A stretch of 64,000 nt of DNA. It comes from Eucalyptus grandis (Eukaryota; Streptophyta; Magnoliopsida; Myrtales; Myrtaceae). The notes under the pieces were generated by a model. That model worked only from the letters and a program-made list of their open reading frames with translations. It did no database searches and was not told the origin of the DNA. The position numbers and the translations under genes are program-made. Where the stretch lies: assembly GCF_016545825.1 (NCBI RefSeq), contig NC_052612.1, forward strand, positions 40,407,738 to 40,471,737. Reading direction: 5' to 3'. This document shows positions 20,832 through 34,241 of this stretch, one piece after another (positions within the stretch are counted from its first letter, which is position 1; each line of letters starts with the position of its first letter).

Positions 20832-22938
20832 TTAAGATTGCTTGGGAATACGAACAAGCTGGAAATCTCCCATTGACTGGACAATCCCTTCTAGCTTTTT
20901 CAAATCCTCCTTCAGTTGCACCACATCTTCACCCTTAGCATTTGCTTGAACTTAAAGAGCAAGGGCATTGATCTGATCATGCAAAGAAACTAAAGAGGCT
21001 TGACCTGCATTCTGCAAGTTCTGAATTTCGTATCCCAGAGCATAAATTTGACCTCGCATCTCCAAAAGAACATCAAGTATTCTGCGAAAGTCTACCGAAT
21101 TGTACGTCTCGAGTGCGGCTTCGGCACGATCAGACGGAGTATTGGCAGATGATGGCAGGTCAGCATGATCACGTAGATTGGGCAATGAAGCCTCATGTCC
21201 CTCCCCAGGAAATTGAGAGGCAAAGATGTCCTCTAGATTTGCTGGAGAACGACTTACTCCTTCACTATTGGCAGGAAATGAGGACGTACCTCTTTTCTCA
21301 GGATCTCCCCCTATTTCCATGCCTTCAGGTGGAGAAAAGTATTCCTCATGCTCCGCTTCTGCTTGATTTCCTCTGCCCCCTTCTTCTTCTCCCTCAATTC
21401 CTTCCTCCTCTACTTCTCTCTCCTCTGCTTCTTTCTCCAAATCTTCTCTCTCTCTAGTCCTATGTTCTGTCTCATCCTTGTCTTTTTCCTGTCTCTCTGT
21501 TGTCTCTGGAACAGAATGACTCAAGTTCTTCAATGCCATCGTAGAAAATTGTGATATCATCCTCATCCTCTTCATCCTCAATGATGAGTGCTCTTATTTT
21601 CTTGGATGGGGCAACCATGGGCTTCTTCCCTTTTCTCTTTGCAGCCAAAGAGACTAGATGAGTCTTGACAGGGGTTTTCACCTTGAACTGCTCCAAAGCC
21701 TTGTTAAGTTCCTTCAGACGCATTTTAGAGACCATTTTCAATCCCACCACCATTTGATCGCATGTTCGAACACAAAGAATCCGAGGAGGCTGAACATTCA
21801 AATGTCTAAATAACTTGGTCACAAGTGCTGAGTACGGAAGTTGACCCTTATCCTTCACCATTGTTCTGTACATGTGGAACATAATAGTGTGTGGAAGAGA
21901 GAACTTTTTGCCAACATTGATGGCATACATCAACTTTGCCTCCGAGTTTGAAACGTCGGTCTTTGAAGTAAATTTTGGTATGAGACAATTAATCACTATC
22001 TTATGAAGCAAAATGTTGGACGCATTCATCCTCAAATAGGAAATCTTCCCTTCCGTTGTTCTATCCTGAACAAGCTCTATCGTTGCATGAGCAACAGACA
22101 CACTGATGGGTTGATATCTCCCTCTTTCAACCCCAATCACATCAGCCAATGTATTCATGTCAACCACATAGTCCTAATCTCGAACACTGAAAGAGAATCT
22201 ATTCGCATCCAAGAAACTGAGATTCGAATAGAAATAAGCAGTAAGTTCAGCATGAGCTTCTGTCGTTTCAGAACAAAACTGTTTGAGTTGAAGAAGATTG
22301 AATTTTTCTCGCAGATTGACATTCACAGAGTCAAGAAAATCAAAGTCCACACTTCTAGGGTTTATCACCCCACGCTTTAGCAACTTAGAGTACAGTTGCT
22401 TGTGTTCCTCTGAGCGAAACAAGTCTGTCCTTTTGCTTCGGATTTTTTCCGCAACATCCATTCTAGGTTTAAACTGACTGTACATCCTATCATCATCATT
22501 CCCATTAGGTTGACTTAGCCCTCCAACACGTGGATCGCTTGGGATATTCGCCAAAGCTTCTTCCGCCGACCCCGCAGGGGCAATTCCCAATCGTTCCATT
22601 GTGCGTAAAAAGAAAGTTTCATCTATATACCCTTTGTCTTTAAGAAATTCATCAATGTAGTTCAACGGAGTACCACTCCTCTTCAAAGCACGGTAAAGCT
22701 TGTAAGTAAAAGCGGGCTTATGAGTACTTACGGGTTCTGCATCTTCGATGATTTCTTCATCTTCTTGATGTGCAACATCCGAGGTCTAGATGGAGGAGAT
22801 GGACGCTGCGAGAATGTTGTGGGCTCGCGCTGCTGTCTAGGAGATTCTTCTTCCTTGGTGAGATCAAAATGCGTAGGCCCCTCACGCATTTTGTGGTCCC
22901 CTGTTCGCGATCCTCGAAGACTTTCTTTGAGACGACAT
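20832..22938 (-). pseudogene. Element A ORF3, Sirevirus extra (envelope-position) gene
   Basis: It lies between RNase H and the 3' LTR, where Sireviruses carry their envelope-like ORF. Open pieces are 22174-22686, 21472-22167 and 20952-21581. The order is a basic N-terminus (MSSQRKSSRIANRG), a globular domain resembling the Putative plant transposon protein family (AYFYSNLSFLDANRFSFSVRD, then LADVIGVERGRYQPIS), an acidic Glu-rich stretch and a C-terminal helical region (LLEMRGQIYALGYEIQNLQN). A CAG-to-TAG stop after FSVRD, another before VQANAKG, and early frameshifts break it. No hydrophobic membrane span is obvious, so envelope function is not supported. Confidence 0.75.
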
Positions 22939-23382
22939 CTTTCACAGTCTTTGAGAGATTCCAAGCTTGTTTCCCAAGAAAGATGAAAACTTTTCGAGGA
23001 TTAAACAAAAGAAGAAGACAGAAGTGGAAGATCTATGCTCTCTTAGGGTTTTTGTGAGTAAAACAAAGAAGAACCAACAGTATATAAGGCAGTCAAAGCG
23101 AGGCATACGGAACGCCGTAAAAAGGAAATATAAAAATGCCTTTTAAAAATAACTGCCTTTTCAAAAATTAGATAACTGTCATTTTAAAAATAACTTCTTT
23201 TTCGAAAAGGAAGGATTGCACTAATCACGAAAATTGGGAAAATAACACCAATCAATTTTGGATAGATGATCGTACCTTTTCAAGATTTGATCCCGAGAGA
23301 TAAGTTTCTATAATAGAAATAACTTACAATCGTAGATCTTGATTGTCTGAGTCTGAGTGCCTTTAAACTTTCAGTCTTGAGT

Positions 23383-25443
23383 CTAAACTTCTTTAGATTT
23401 TGAGATATTGAGTTTGGAACGAATAACTTCAAATTGATTTTTCTTCAAAGGCTTTGTAAATATATTCGCCAGTTGATTCTTTGAATCAATAAACTGAATC
23501 GAAACTTCTCCATTTCGAACATGATCTCTAATGAAATGATGTCGAATCTCTATATGTTTTGCTCTTGAGTGAAGAATCGGATTCTTGGTGAGATTGATTG
23601 CCTTTGGTGTTGTCACATTTGATTTCGGTGCATGAATCTTCAATTCCAAAGTCTCTTAACTGTTGTTTTATCCACGAATTTGTGAACAACAACTTCCAAG
23701 AGCTACATACTCTACTTCTGCCGTAGAAAGAGCTATTGTACTTTGCTTCCTTGAAAATCAAGATATTGTCCTAATTCCAAGTAGTTGACAGGTGCCCGAG
23801 GTGCTCTTTCTATCAACTCTGCATCCGGCTAGGTCTGTGTCTGAGTATCCAAGAAGAGTGAAGTCTCATTCTTTAGGATACCAGAGACCTAAATTTGAAG
23901 TTAAGGCAATGTATTTGATAACACGCTTTGCAGCACTTAAATGAGATTCTTTAGGGTCTGATTGAAATTTGGCACAAATACAAACACTAAACAAAATGTT
24001 AGGTCTAGAAGCAGTTAGATAAAGAAGTGAACCAATGATACTCATGTATAGTTTCTGGTCAACTTTCTTTTCTCCTTCATCTTTGTCTATCTTCAATGAA
24101 CTTGACATTGGTATATCAGTCTTTTTGCAATTTTCCAATTCAAACTTTTTGACAAGTTCTTTGGCATATTTTTCTTGATGAATAAAGATTCCCTCATTTA
24201 GTTGTTTCACTTGAAGCCCGAGAAAGAAGGTTAGTTCACCCATCATGCTCATTTCAAACTCATCCTACATATACTTAGAGAATTTCTTGCACAGACTTTC
24301 ATTAGAAGATCCAAAAATGATATCATCAACATAAATTTGAACAAGTAGAAAACTTTTGCTTTCTCTTTTGATAAACAATGTAGTATCTACTTTACCTTTG
24401 ATAAAATCATTTTGAATTAAAAACTTACTCAGTCTGTCGTAGTACCAAGCTCGAGGTGCTTGCTTTAAACCATATAAAGCCTTTTTCAATTTGAATACAG
24501 AGTCTGGTTTCCTTGGGTCTTCAAAACCTGGTGGTTATTCCACATAGACTTCCTCTTGGATAAATCCATTTAGGAAAGCACTTGTTACTGGTGCGTAAGT
24601 CTCATCATAGTCTATCCCTTCTTCTTGCGTATATCCTTTGGCCACGAGTCTTACTTTGTTTCTTACGACTTTTCCTTTCTCATTCATTTTGTTCCCGAAA
24701 ACCCATTTAGCTCTAATGATGGATTTACCTTTCGGTTTAGGAGTCAATTCCCAGACATCATTGATGCTGAATTGCCTGAGCTCTTCTTGCATAGCTTCAA
24801 TCCAACTTTCATCAATTAAAGCTTCTTCTATGCTCTTGGGTTCTATTTCAGAATTAAGAGCCATAGCACTAGACTCTTCACGCCTTTTGGATCTTGTGCG
24901 AATTCCTTCATTAATATCACCAATAATAAGATCTTTGGGATGACTGGACTTATGCTTCCAGTTGCTGGTTGATTTGTCGATTTGTTGATCTTTTTTCTCA
25001 TTTAAATCTTTGTTGATCATTTGTTGCTTGTCTTTTGAAGTTTGAGCTGCTTCTAGAGATTTAGACTTTGTAGAGTTTGGAGCAGGTTCAGATTCTTCAA
25101 GATGAGTGTGAATCGATTGATTTTGTATAAAGTCTTGAAATTTGACATTCATCGATTCCTCCACAGATTGAGTCTTCTTGTTGTAAACTCTATAAGCTTT
25201 GCTTGCGATAGAATATCTAAGGAAAATACCTTCATCTCCAATGTTCTGAGTTCTGGTTGGTCCAAAGAGATCCATATGCAAGAGCTGCAGTACACGATTA
25301 GTGGAAACTTGATTTATTGGTTTGAATGGGTTTCTTACCTGTTTTCCCAACACACATGGTGTGCATAGATTAGACTTTTGGTATGACAGATTGGGTAGTC
25401 CACAAATAAGCTTCTTTGCTGATATTTTGGCTATTTGTTTCAT
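23383..25443 (-). pseudogene. Element A pol 3' part: integrase ends, RT, RNase H
   Basis: The 24535-25443 frame runs from the pre-integrase zinc module (CTPCVLGKQVRNPF, MDLFGPTRTQNIG) straight into post-integrase sequence (EGIFLRYSIASKAY). Compared with B this is an in-frame loss of about 525 bp removing the whole catalytic core. The same frame later lacks about 78 bp of RT, including the MDVKSAF block with the first catalytic Asp. The next frame has YVDDIIFGSSN and stops where B reads MQDEFEMSMMGE. RNase H is split near 23650; its end reads ANIFTKPL. Confidence 0.85.
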
Positions 25444-25496
25444 ATTGATGTGCCCAAGTTTTCTGTGCCATAAGTTTGCTTCTTCTTAAATTGAGA

Positions 25497-25890
25497 TTAG
25501 ACATTGGGTTTCATCTGGTTTGATATCCAAGAGGTAGATATTCCCATGTCTTCGACCTGTGAAAGACTGAGAGGAGTCTTTACTGGTTCCTGAACATATT
25601 CCTTCTTGAAAGTTAATTTTGAAACCGGTGTCGCACGGTGACTAATACTCGGCAAATTGTAGTTGAGTCCTTCCACTAAGGAAACATTGCGATTGTGAGG
25701 CTTCCAATCTTTACAGTTCCGTATTCCACAATTCTTCATTTGTTGTTTCCTCCAAAAGAAACTTTTCCACCATTAACTTGAACAAGCTTTATGAAGCAAT
25801 TTGAATCTCCTGTCATATGTCTTGAGCATCCACTATCCAGATACCATTTAACATTTTTTCTTGATAGTGACCTGCATTTAGAAAAGAGAC
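25497..25890 (-). pseudogene. Element A protease and pre-integrase linker
   Basis: On the minus strand near 25815-25855 the protease signature WYLDSGCSRHMTGD is readable, the usual form in Sireviruses. Downstream, VSLVEGLNYNL marks the linker to the pre-integrase module. Stops and small indels break the frame between them. Confidence 0.7.
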
Positions 25891-27650
25891 TCAAGCTTTC
25901 TTTGGTACCCATATTTTCTTAGGTCCATTGGTGTTAGTGCAATATACGGTCTTTGCCCATACCTTCTTACAGATTTCCAAATCATAGGACATTCTTTCTC
26001 AAAATGATATGAGCTATTGCACTTAGAACATTTAAGAGCACTGCAACCTCTTTGGTTTTACAAAAACTTTTTGGAAATGATTTTTGTAAACATCCCTTGT
26101 AAGTCTTTGCTTAATTCTTTCCTTTACTTTAGGAAAATCAATTAGAGGAATGATTTCAGTAGTCATTCCTAAACCCGATTTGTTGAAGTAAGGTCTTTGT
26201 CTTTGAAAGAATTTTTTTCAAGTTTCTCAAATCCTATAGAAAATCTTTTAGAAATACTTGAGATATCATTTTTCAAGAATGCATTTTTTTTTTTAAAGAT
26301 TGTCCGCATTTTCTTTCAAAGTAGTAACACTTTTGTCTAAACTTTTGACATTTTCTTTCCAAACATTTTCCTATTGTTTCAAAGTGCAGAATTTTCTCTT
26401 TTAAGTTCGGAAATCTTTTGAGAGAAGTTTTGAGACTAAGACACAATTCATCAATGTATCTAGAGACTCTAATAGGGATATTCAAATTACTTACTTCGAT
26501 TTCACTTTCTGAATCTGAGTTTGTCTTGGAGTTTGAATCTGAGTCTGATTGTGCCATGAGACAAATATTGGCATAATCATCATCACTTTCCTCACATTCT
26601 GTATCACTCCAAGTTTCTACTTTAAGTGTCTTTCGATATTTCTCAGCTTTTCCTTTCTTTTTTCCTCAGAATGGGACAGTTGGGTTTGATGTGTCCATTT
26701 TTCTTACATTCAAAGCATATTACATTTTTATTGGATTCATCATCCTCAATTGACTTAGTCTGTTGCTTTTGAAAACTTTGTTTCTTTGGATTGAATCTTC
26801 TCCCCTTTCTATTTAGTTTTCTGAATCTTCTTATTATGAGAGCAAGCTCTTCATCATTCATATCGTCTTCAGAATCTGTGACATCAGGATCATCATTAGA
26901 TTTTAATGTAATGGATTTCTTACCTTTAGGATCTTCATCTTCGTTGATTCGCTCAACTTCATAAGACTGAAGAGTCCCAACCAATTTGTCAACAGAGAGT
27001 GGCATAATTCTTTGTGTCTCCCTTATTGAGGTCTTTATGTGATTCCAATCCTTGGAGAGTCCACGCAGTAGCTTGTTTACTTTCATGGGTTCAGAAATTT
27101 GTTGACCTTGATTTTCAAGACCATTCACGATTTCTGTAAAACGACTAAACATGTCAATGATAGATTCTCCTGATTTCATTTTGAATGCTTCGTATTGACC
27201 GAGCAAAATGTTGATTCTAGTTTCTTTCACTCGATCAGTTCCTTCATAGGTGATGTGTAATCTATCCGAGACTTCTTTAGCTGTATCACAAGAAGATATT
27301 CTGTTATATTCAGTAGGAGACAATGCACAATATAAAGAATAATTTGCTTTTACATCAAGAGCTTATCTCTTGGTTATCTCTTCTTAAGTCATTTCACTAG
27401 ACTCAACGGCTTTTTTTCCTCTTTCTGAGACTGGTGCAGCTTTAGGAATGATTCCTTTGTCTACCACATCCCATTCCAGAGGATCCTTTGATCTTAGGAA
27501 TGCCTCCATCTTGTTTTTCCATATGTTGTATTCATTTCCATCAAAATAAGGTGGTCTGGTATTGCTTTGCCCTTCAATCTCCCCCGGGAGCCAACATACT
27601 AGCCATGGATCTTTAACTTTGAAGTAAAACACTTCAACTTAAGTGAGTAC
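25890..27650 (-). pseudogene. Element A gag with coiled coil and zinc knuckles
   Basis: 27384-27632 encodes the N-terminal part (YFDGNEYNIWKNKMEAFLRS) and 26643-27323 the capsid region, ending with the knuckle CFECKKNGHIKPNC. 26273-26557 covers the start of the coiled-coil segment. A second knuckle (CSKC...) is damaged near 26020. Two CAA-to-TAA stops lie between the first pieces (near 27366 and 27390) and both are shared with element B but not C. Confidence 0.82.
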
Positions 27651-27654
27651 ATAG

Positions 27655-27668
27655 GCTCTGATACCAAT
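27655..27668 (-). other. Primer-binding site of element A
   Basis: The minus strand reads TTGGTATCAGAG just inside LTR2, complementary to initiator tRNA-Met. Confidence 0.85.
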
Positions 27669-28602
27669 TGTGAAAGCTAGTGCGAGCACCTAGAGGGGGG
27701 TGAATAGGTGTAGAAACAAATTTCAGAGATAATTGTGCAGCACTTAATCAACAATAGATTATGAAAATGAAATTTATCTCCTGTAAATAAAACGAGTTGC
27801 GATCAAAGTAAAAGAGCGTAAGGAAGAGAATAAGAACACGAGTTTATAGTGGTTCGGCTTAATCCAAGCCTACGTCCACTCTTGCGCACCGACACCCACC
27901 GCTGAATTTCACTATGAAACAAAAGAGTTGTTACAGTAAGGCTCTTCCTTGATTCCACAGTTTAGAGACTCAGCTACACTTTCTCAAGGTCTCTCAAATA
28001 TGTAGACTCTCTTTTGCGTACAAGATTTCGCTCAACAGTTTAAATGACTAAGAACAAGGAGCTTCAGACTTTAGAATTCTTCTATCGCGCACCCACTCGA
28101 ACAACTGGAACGTCTTCCTTATATACTCCTTCATGCCATCACACCCGTTGGCACTTACCAAAGGAATTCTTTCAACTACCCGTTGGACAAAATCAATTAT
28201 GAAGATTTTCGAGCTATTAAAGGAACATGACAATAGCCCATCAATCATGCTTACCCATACAATCAGGATCTAGGTTTCCATAAGTAGAACCTTACAAGTT
28301 TACTTCGCCAATCAACAAATCCAAAATCCTCGAATCAATCTTGATTTGAATAATGGATTTTGACATGCTATATCCAGCCAAGAGATCTTCTTTAGTCGAC
28401 AGAATCAAATCCTTAACGAAATACTCTGTTTCGGATAAGCCTTCTTCGACGATCTAGAAACTGTCAATGAGGATAGACTTTGAATCTTGAGTCTAGCAGT
28501 CCAGAGGTCTTCAGACTTTGATAGAGAGTCTGTAAGTATTCAGACTAGACTGATGGAAACGTTTTGTCAACTTCAAAACACTCAAGGAAGTTTTCTCCAA
28601 CA
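27669..28602 (-). repeat. Sirevirus LTR2, shared by elements A and B
   Basis: A 934-bp LTR with a primer-binding site on its left (serving A) and a polypurine tract on its right (28603 on, serving B). It therefore acts as the 5' LTR of A and 3' LTR of B. No target duplication separates the two elements. Confidence 0.92.
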
Positions 28603-28997
28603 ATCTCCCCATTTTTTATGGTGACAAAACTTTCCTGCAGATTTGGATAACTTTGACCTGCAAAACATTACTCAAGCAAACAAAGATATCTCACAAAAGA
28701 TAAATAGCTTAACATTAGAATCTGCATCCACAGAAGATATGTAAGTTCTGTAAATGAGCAAAGTCATGAGATATCAATAGTGCTTAAGATAGACAATCGT
28801 TTAAACAGTCAAGTCCAAATCCAGTCCACAGCCAAACAACCAAACACAAAAGTCAAGTCAAACAAACTAAACAAGCATAATCGTCACAAATGTTCAAAAA
28901 AAGGTTAAGAGTTCAAAGTTCAGTTCAAAGTTCAAATATGCACATCTCTCCCCCTTTTTGTCATCATTAAAAAGTTAGAGATGAAAAGAGAATGGCT

Positions 28998-31098
28998 TTA
29001 AGATTGCTTGGGAACACGAACAAGCTGGAAATCCCCCATGGACTGGACAATCCCTTCCAGCTTTTTCAGATCCTCCTTCAATTGCGCTACATCTTCACCC
29101 TTAGGATTTGCTTGAACTTGAAGAGCAAGGGTATTGATCTGATCATGCAAAGACATTGAAGAGGCTTGTCCCGCGTTCTGCAAGTTCTGAATTTCGTATC
29201 CCAGAGCATAAATTTGTCCTCGCATTTCCAAAAGAACTTCAAGAATTCTGCGGAAGTCTGCCGAATTGTCTGTTTGAGTACTGGCTTCTGCACGATCAGA
29301 TGGAGTATTGGCAGATGATGGCGTTCGGTCCGATCACGCAGATTGGGCGATGAAATGTCATGTCCTTCCTCTGGAAATTGAGAGGCAAAGATGTCATCTG
29401 GATCTACTGGAGAACGACTTACTCCTTCATTGATGGCAGGGAATGAGGATGTTCCTCTTTTCTCAGGATCTCCCCCTATTTCCATGCCTTCAAGTGGAGA
29501 AGAGTGTTTCTCATGCTCTGCTTCCGCTTGATCTCCTCTCTCCTCTTCTTCTTCTTTTTCTTCCTCTATTGCTCTCTCCTCTCGCTTATTTCTCCAAATC
29601 TTCTCTCTCTTCATTCCTCTGTTCTATCTCATCCTTGTCTTTTTCTTGTCTCACCGTTGTTTCTGGAACAGAACGACGCAAGTTTCTCAATGCCATTGCA
29701 GAAATGGTGACATCATCCTCATCCTCTGCATCTTCAATGATGAGAGCTCTTATTTTCTTGGATGAAGCAATCATGGGCTCATTCCCTTTTCGCTTTACCA
29801 CCGAAGAGACTGAATGAGTCTAGACAGGGGTTTTCTCCTTGAACTTCTCCAACGCCTTGTTAAGTTCCTTCAGACGCATTTTAGAGACCATTTGTAGTCC
29901 CACCACCATTTGATCGCATGTTCGAACACAAAGAATTCGAGGGGGCTGAACATTCAAATGTCTGACTAACTTAGTCACAAGAGCTGCATACGGAAGTTGA
30001 CCCTTGTCCTTCACCATTGTTCTGTACATGTGAAACATTATAGTGTGTGGAAGAGAGAACTTTTTCCCAGCATTGATGGCATACATCAACTTTGCCTCTG
30101 AGTTTGAAACGTCGGTCTTTGAAGTAGATTTTGGTCCGAGGCAGTTAATCACTATCTTGTGAAGCAAAATGTTGGACGCATTCATCCTTGAATAGGAAAT
30201 CTTTCCTTCCGCTTCTCTATCCTGAACAAGCTCAATCGTTGCACGAGCAACAGACACACTAATAGGTTGATATCTCCCTCTTTCAACCCCAATCACATCA
30301 GCCAATGTATTCATGTCAACTACATAGTCCTGATCTCGAACATTGAAAGAGAATCTATTCGCATCCAAAAAGTTAAGATTCGAATAGAAATAAGCAGAAA
30401 GTTCAGCATGAGCTTCTGTCAGTTCAGAACAGAACTGTTCGAGTTGAAGAAGACTAAAATTTTCCCGTAGATTGACATTCACAGAGTCAAGGAAATCAAA
30501 ATCCACACTTCTAGGGTTTATCACCCCACGCTTTAGCAACTTGGAGTACAATTTCTTGTGCTCCTCCGAACGAAACAAGTATGTCATTTTGTTACGAATT
30601 CTCGCTGCAACACCCATTCTAGGTTTAAACTAACTGTACATCCTATCATTGTCATTCCCGTCTGGTTGACTCAGTCCTCAAACACGTGGATCGCTTGGGA
30701 TATTTGCCATAGCCTCTTCTACCGACCCCACAGAGGTAATTCCCAATTGTTCCATTGTACATAAGAAAAAAGTCTCATTGTTATACCCTTTGTCCTTAAG
30801 AAATCCATTTATGTAGTTCAACGGAGTACCAACCCTCTTCAAAGCACAGTAAAGCTTGTAGATAAAAGAGGGCTTATGAGTACTTACGGGATCTCCCTCT
30901 TCGATGATTTCTTCCTCTTCTTGATGTGCAATATTCTGAGGGCTAGAAGGAGGAGATGGACGCTGCTAAGAATGTTGTGGGCTTTGCTCGCTGTCTAGGA
31001 GATTCTTCTTCCTCTGTGAGATCAAAATGCGTAGGCCCCTCACACATTTGCTGTGGTCCTTTATTCGCGATCCTCGAAGACTTTCTATGAGACGACAT
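28998..31098 (-). pseudogene. Element B ORF3
   Basis: Homologous to ORF3 of A and C. The longest open block, 29820-30617 (265 codons), spans the globular domain without the TAG stop present in A. A stop at 29820 and frameshifts around 29270 and 29590 separate it from the acidic region and from the C-terminal part ending VRVPKQS at 28998. The N-terminal 30620-31098 part is disrupted. See the element A entry for the domain layout. Confidence 0.75.
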
Positions 31099-31559
31099 TT
31101 TTCACAGTCCTTGAGAGATTTCAAGCTTGGTTCCCAAGAAAGATGAAAACTTTTCAAGGATTAAACAAGAGAAGAAGACAGAAGTAGATGATATGTGCTC
31201 TCTTAGGGTTGTTGTGAGTAAAACGAAGAGGAACCAACAATATATAAGGCAGTCGAAGCGAGGCATATGAAACGGCATATGAAATGCCATAAAGATGCCT
31301 TTTTTAAAAAATAACTGCCTTTTTCAAAAATCCATTAACTGTTATTTTAAGAATAACTTCTTTTTCGAAAAGGAAGGATTGCAACAATCACGAAAATAGC
31401 ACCAATCAATTTCGGACAGATAATCATACCCTTTCAAGTTTTGATTCGAGAGATAAATTTCTAAAATAGAAAGAACTTACAGTCATATATTTTGATTGTT
31501 TGAGTCTCGAGTGCCTTTAGACTTTTAGTCCTAAGTCTGAACTTCTTTAGACTTTAAGA

Positions 31560-33147
31560 TATTGAGTCTGGAACGAATAACTTCAAATTGATTTTTCTCC
31601 AAAGGCTTTGTAAATATATTCTCCAATTGATTCTTTGAATCAATAAACTGAATTGAAACTTCTCCATTTTGAACATGATCTCTAATGAAATGATGTCGAA
31701 TCTCTATATGTTTTGCTCTTGAGTGAAGAATCGGATTCTTGGTGAGATTGATTGCGCTGGTGTTGTCACATTTGATCTCGGTGCATGAGTCTTCAATTCC
31801 AAAGTCTCTCAGCTGTTGTTTTATCCACAGAATTTGTGAACAACAACTTCCAAGAGCTACATACTCTGCTTCTGCTGTAGAAAGAGCTATTGTACTTTGC
31901 TTTCTTGAAAACCAAGATACTGTCTTGCTTCCAAGTAATTGACAGGTGCCCGAAGTGCTCTTTCTATCAACTCTGCATCCGGCTAGGTCTGCGTCTGAGT
32001 ATCCAAGAAGAGTAAAATATCCTTCTTTAAGATACCAGAGACCCGAATTTGAAGTTGAGGTAATGTATTTGATAACACGCTTTGCAGCACTTAAATGAGA
32101 TTCTTTAGGATCTGATTGAAATTTGGCACAAATACAAAAACTAAATAAAATGTCAGATCTAGAAGCAGTTAGATAAAGAAGTAAACCAATGATACTCCTG
32201 TATAGCTTCTAGTCAACTCTCTTTCCTTCTTCATCCTTGTCCAGCTTCAAAGAACTTGACATTAGTATATCAGTCTTTTTGCAATTTTCTAGACCAAACT
32301 TTTTGACAAGTTCTTTAGCATATTTTTCTTGATGAATAAAGATTCCCTCCTTTAGTTGTTTCACTTGAAGCCCGAGAAAGAAGGTGAGTTCACCCATCAT
32401 GCTCATTTCAAACTCGTCCTGCATAGACTTAGAGAATTTCTTGCACAGATTTTCATTAGAAGATCCAAAAATAATATCATCGACATAAATTTGAACAAGT
32501 AGAAAACTTTTGCTTTCTCTATTGATAAATAATGTAGTATCTACTTTACCTTTGACAAAACCATTTTGAATTAAAAACTTACTTAGTCTGTCGTATCAAG
32601 CTTAAGGTGCTTGCTTTAAACCATATAATGCCTTTTTTAGTCTGAATACAGAGTCTGGTTTCCTTGGGTCTTCAAAACCGGGTGGTTGTTCCACATAGAC
32701 TTCCTCTTGGATAAATCCATTTAGGAAAGCACTTTTGACATCCATTTGGAATAACTTGAAATTCTTATAACAAACAAAAGCAAGTAACAATCTAATTGCT
32801 TCTAACCTTGCCACTGGTGCATAAGTCTCATCATAGTCTATCCCTTCTTCTTGCGTATATCCCTTGGCCACGAGTCTTGCTTTGTTCCTTACAACTTTTC
32901 CTTTCGTTCATCTTGTTCTGAAAACCCATTTAGCTCCAATGATGGATTTGCCTTTCGGTTTAGGAGTCAATTCCCAGACATCATTGATGCTGAATTGCCT
33001 AAGTTCTTCTTGCATAGCTTCAATCCAACTTTCATCAGTTAAAGCTTCTTCTATGCTCTTGGGTTCTATTTTAGAAATAAGAGCCACAAAGACTAGACTC
33101 TTCGCGCCTTTTGGATCTTGTGCGAATTCCTTCATTAATATCGCCAA
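31560..33147 (-). pseudogene. Element B RT and RNase H
   Basis: 32602-32871 contains the RT start ([41 protein letters not shown]) that A partly lacks. 32209-32424 continues after the YVDDI block (MMGELTFFLGLQVKQL). RNase H is recognisable by similarity to A and C at 31560-32050 but has no long open frame. 32908-33147 covers the linker (SWIEAMQEELRQFSINDVWEL). Confidence 0.82.
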
Positions 33148-33206
33148 TAATGAGATCTTTGGGATGACTAGACTTATGCTTCCGATTCTTTGGTTGATTT
33201 GTCAGA

Positions 33207-34188
33207 CTATTGATCTTTTTCTTCAATTGAATCTTCGTTGATCATTTGTCGCTCGTCTACCGAAGGTTGAACTGCTTCTGAAGATTTAAACTTTGAGGAG
33301 TCTGAAGCAGATTCAGATTCTTTAGCATGAGTATGAATCGATTGATTCGCATAAAGTCTTAGAATTTGACATTCATCGATTCCTCTGATTGAGTCTTCTT
33401 GTTGTAAACTCGTAAGCTTTGCTTGCGATAAAGTATCCAAGGAAAATACCTTCATTTGACTTTTCTTCAAACTTACCAACACGGTCATTTGCATTTTTCA
33501 ATATAAAACATTTACATCCAAACACATGAAAATATGAAACAATAGGCTTCTTCCCTTTGAATAATTCATAGGGAGTTTTCTCCATAATAGGCCTTAGAAA
33601 GACTCTATTAATAATATAACATACTGTAGAAACTGCTTTAGCCCAAAAGCAAGAAGAGATGTTACTTTCAATTAAAAGAGTTCTAGCCATTTCTTGAAGC
33701 GACCTATTCTTTCTTTCTCCTACTCCATTTTGCTCTAGAGTATATGGTGAAGAGAACATATGCTGAAAACCAGATTCATCACAGAATTTTGTAAAATCTT
33801 GATCTTCAAATTCACCTCCATGGTTTGTCCGTATACTCGAAATAACATACCATTTCTCATTTTGGACTTTTTTTTTAGCAAACTTTGTAAAATAAGAAAA
33901 GGTTTCAAACTTACTTGCTAGAAAGTATACCCAAGTGAATCGTAAAAAATCATCCACAATCACTAAACAGTATTTCTTACCTCCAATGCTCTGAGTTCTG
34001 GTTGTTCCAAAGAGATCCATATGCAAGAGCTGCAATACACGATTAGTGGAAACTTGATTTATTGGTTTGAACGAGTTTCTTACATGTTTTCCCAATACAC
34101 ATGGTGTACATAGATCAGATTTTTGGTATGACAGATTGGGTAGTCCACAAACAAGCTTCTTTGCTGAGATTTTGGCTATTTGCTTCAT
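33207..34188 (-). pseudogene. Element B integrase
   Basis: The block 33373-34188 (271 codons) has the zinc module (CTPCVLGKHVRN) and an rve core with HMDLFG, SIRTNHGGEF and TLEQNGVGERKNRS. The second catalytic acid position reads NHGGEF where TDHGGEF is expected, so Asp is replaced by Asn. A frameshift follows, and the rest continues at 33207-33494. Confidence 0.83.
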
Positions 34189-34241
34189 GTTGATGTGCCT
34201 CAGTTTTCTGTGCCATAAGTTTGCTTCTTCTTGGATTGAAA

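Larger units (their letters stand above)
19240..28602 (-). mobile_element. Sirevirus element A
   Basis: Complete LTR-to-LTR unit of 9.36 kb between LTR1 and LTR2. Minus-strand order is LTR2, primer site (TTGGTATCAGAG, about 27655-27667), gag, protease, integrase remnant, RT, RNase H, ORF3, polypurine tract, LTR1. It lacks the integrase catalytic core and part of RT and has stops in gag, RT and ORF3, so it can move only if helped in trans. Confidence 0.88.

Noticed and set aside
20832..22938. Calling ORF3 a true envelope gene
   Set aside because: Position fits, but no signal peptide, membrane span or fusion-type region can be seen.
29443..29817. Leu/Ser-rich plus frames opposite ORF3 (also near 21113-21457 and 43262-43532)
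   Set aside because: They are antisense shadows of the Glu/Arg-rich ORF3 segment, which gives hydrophobic-looking runs that could be mistaken for membrane segments.
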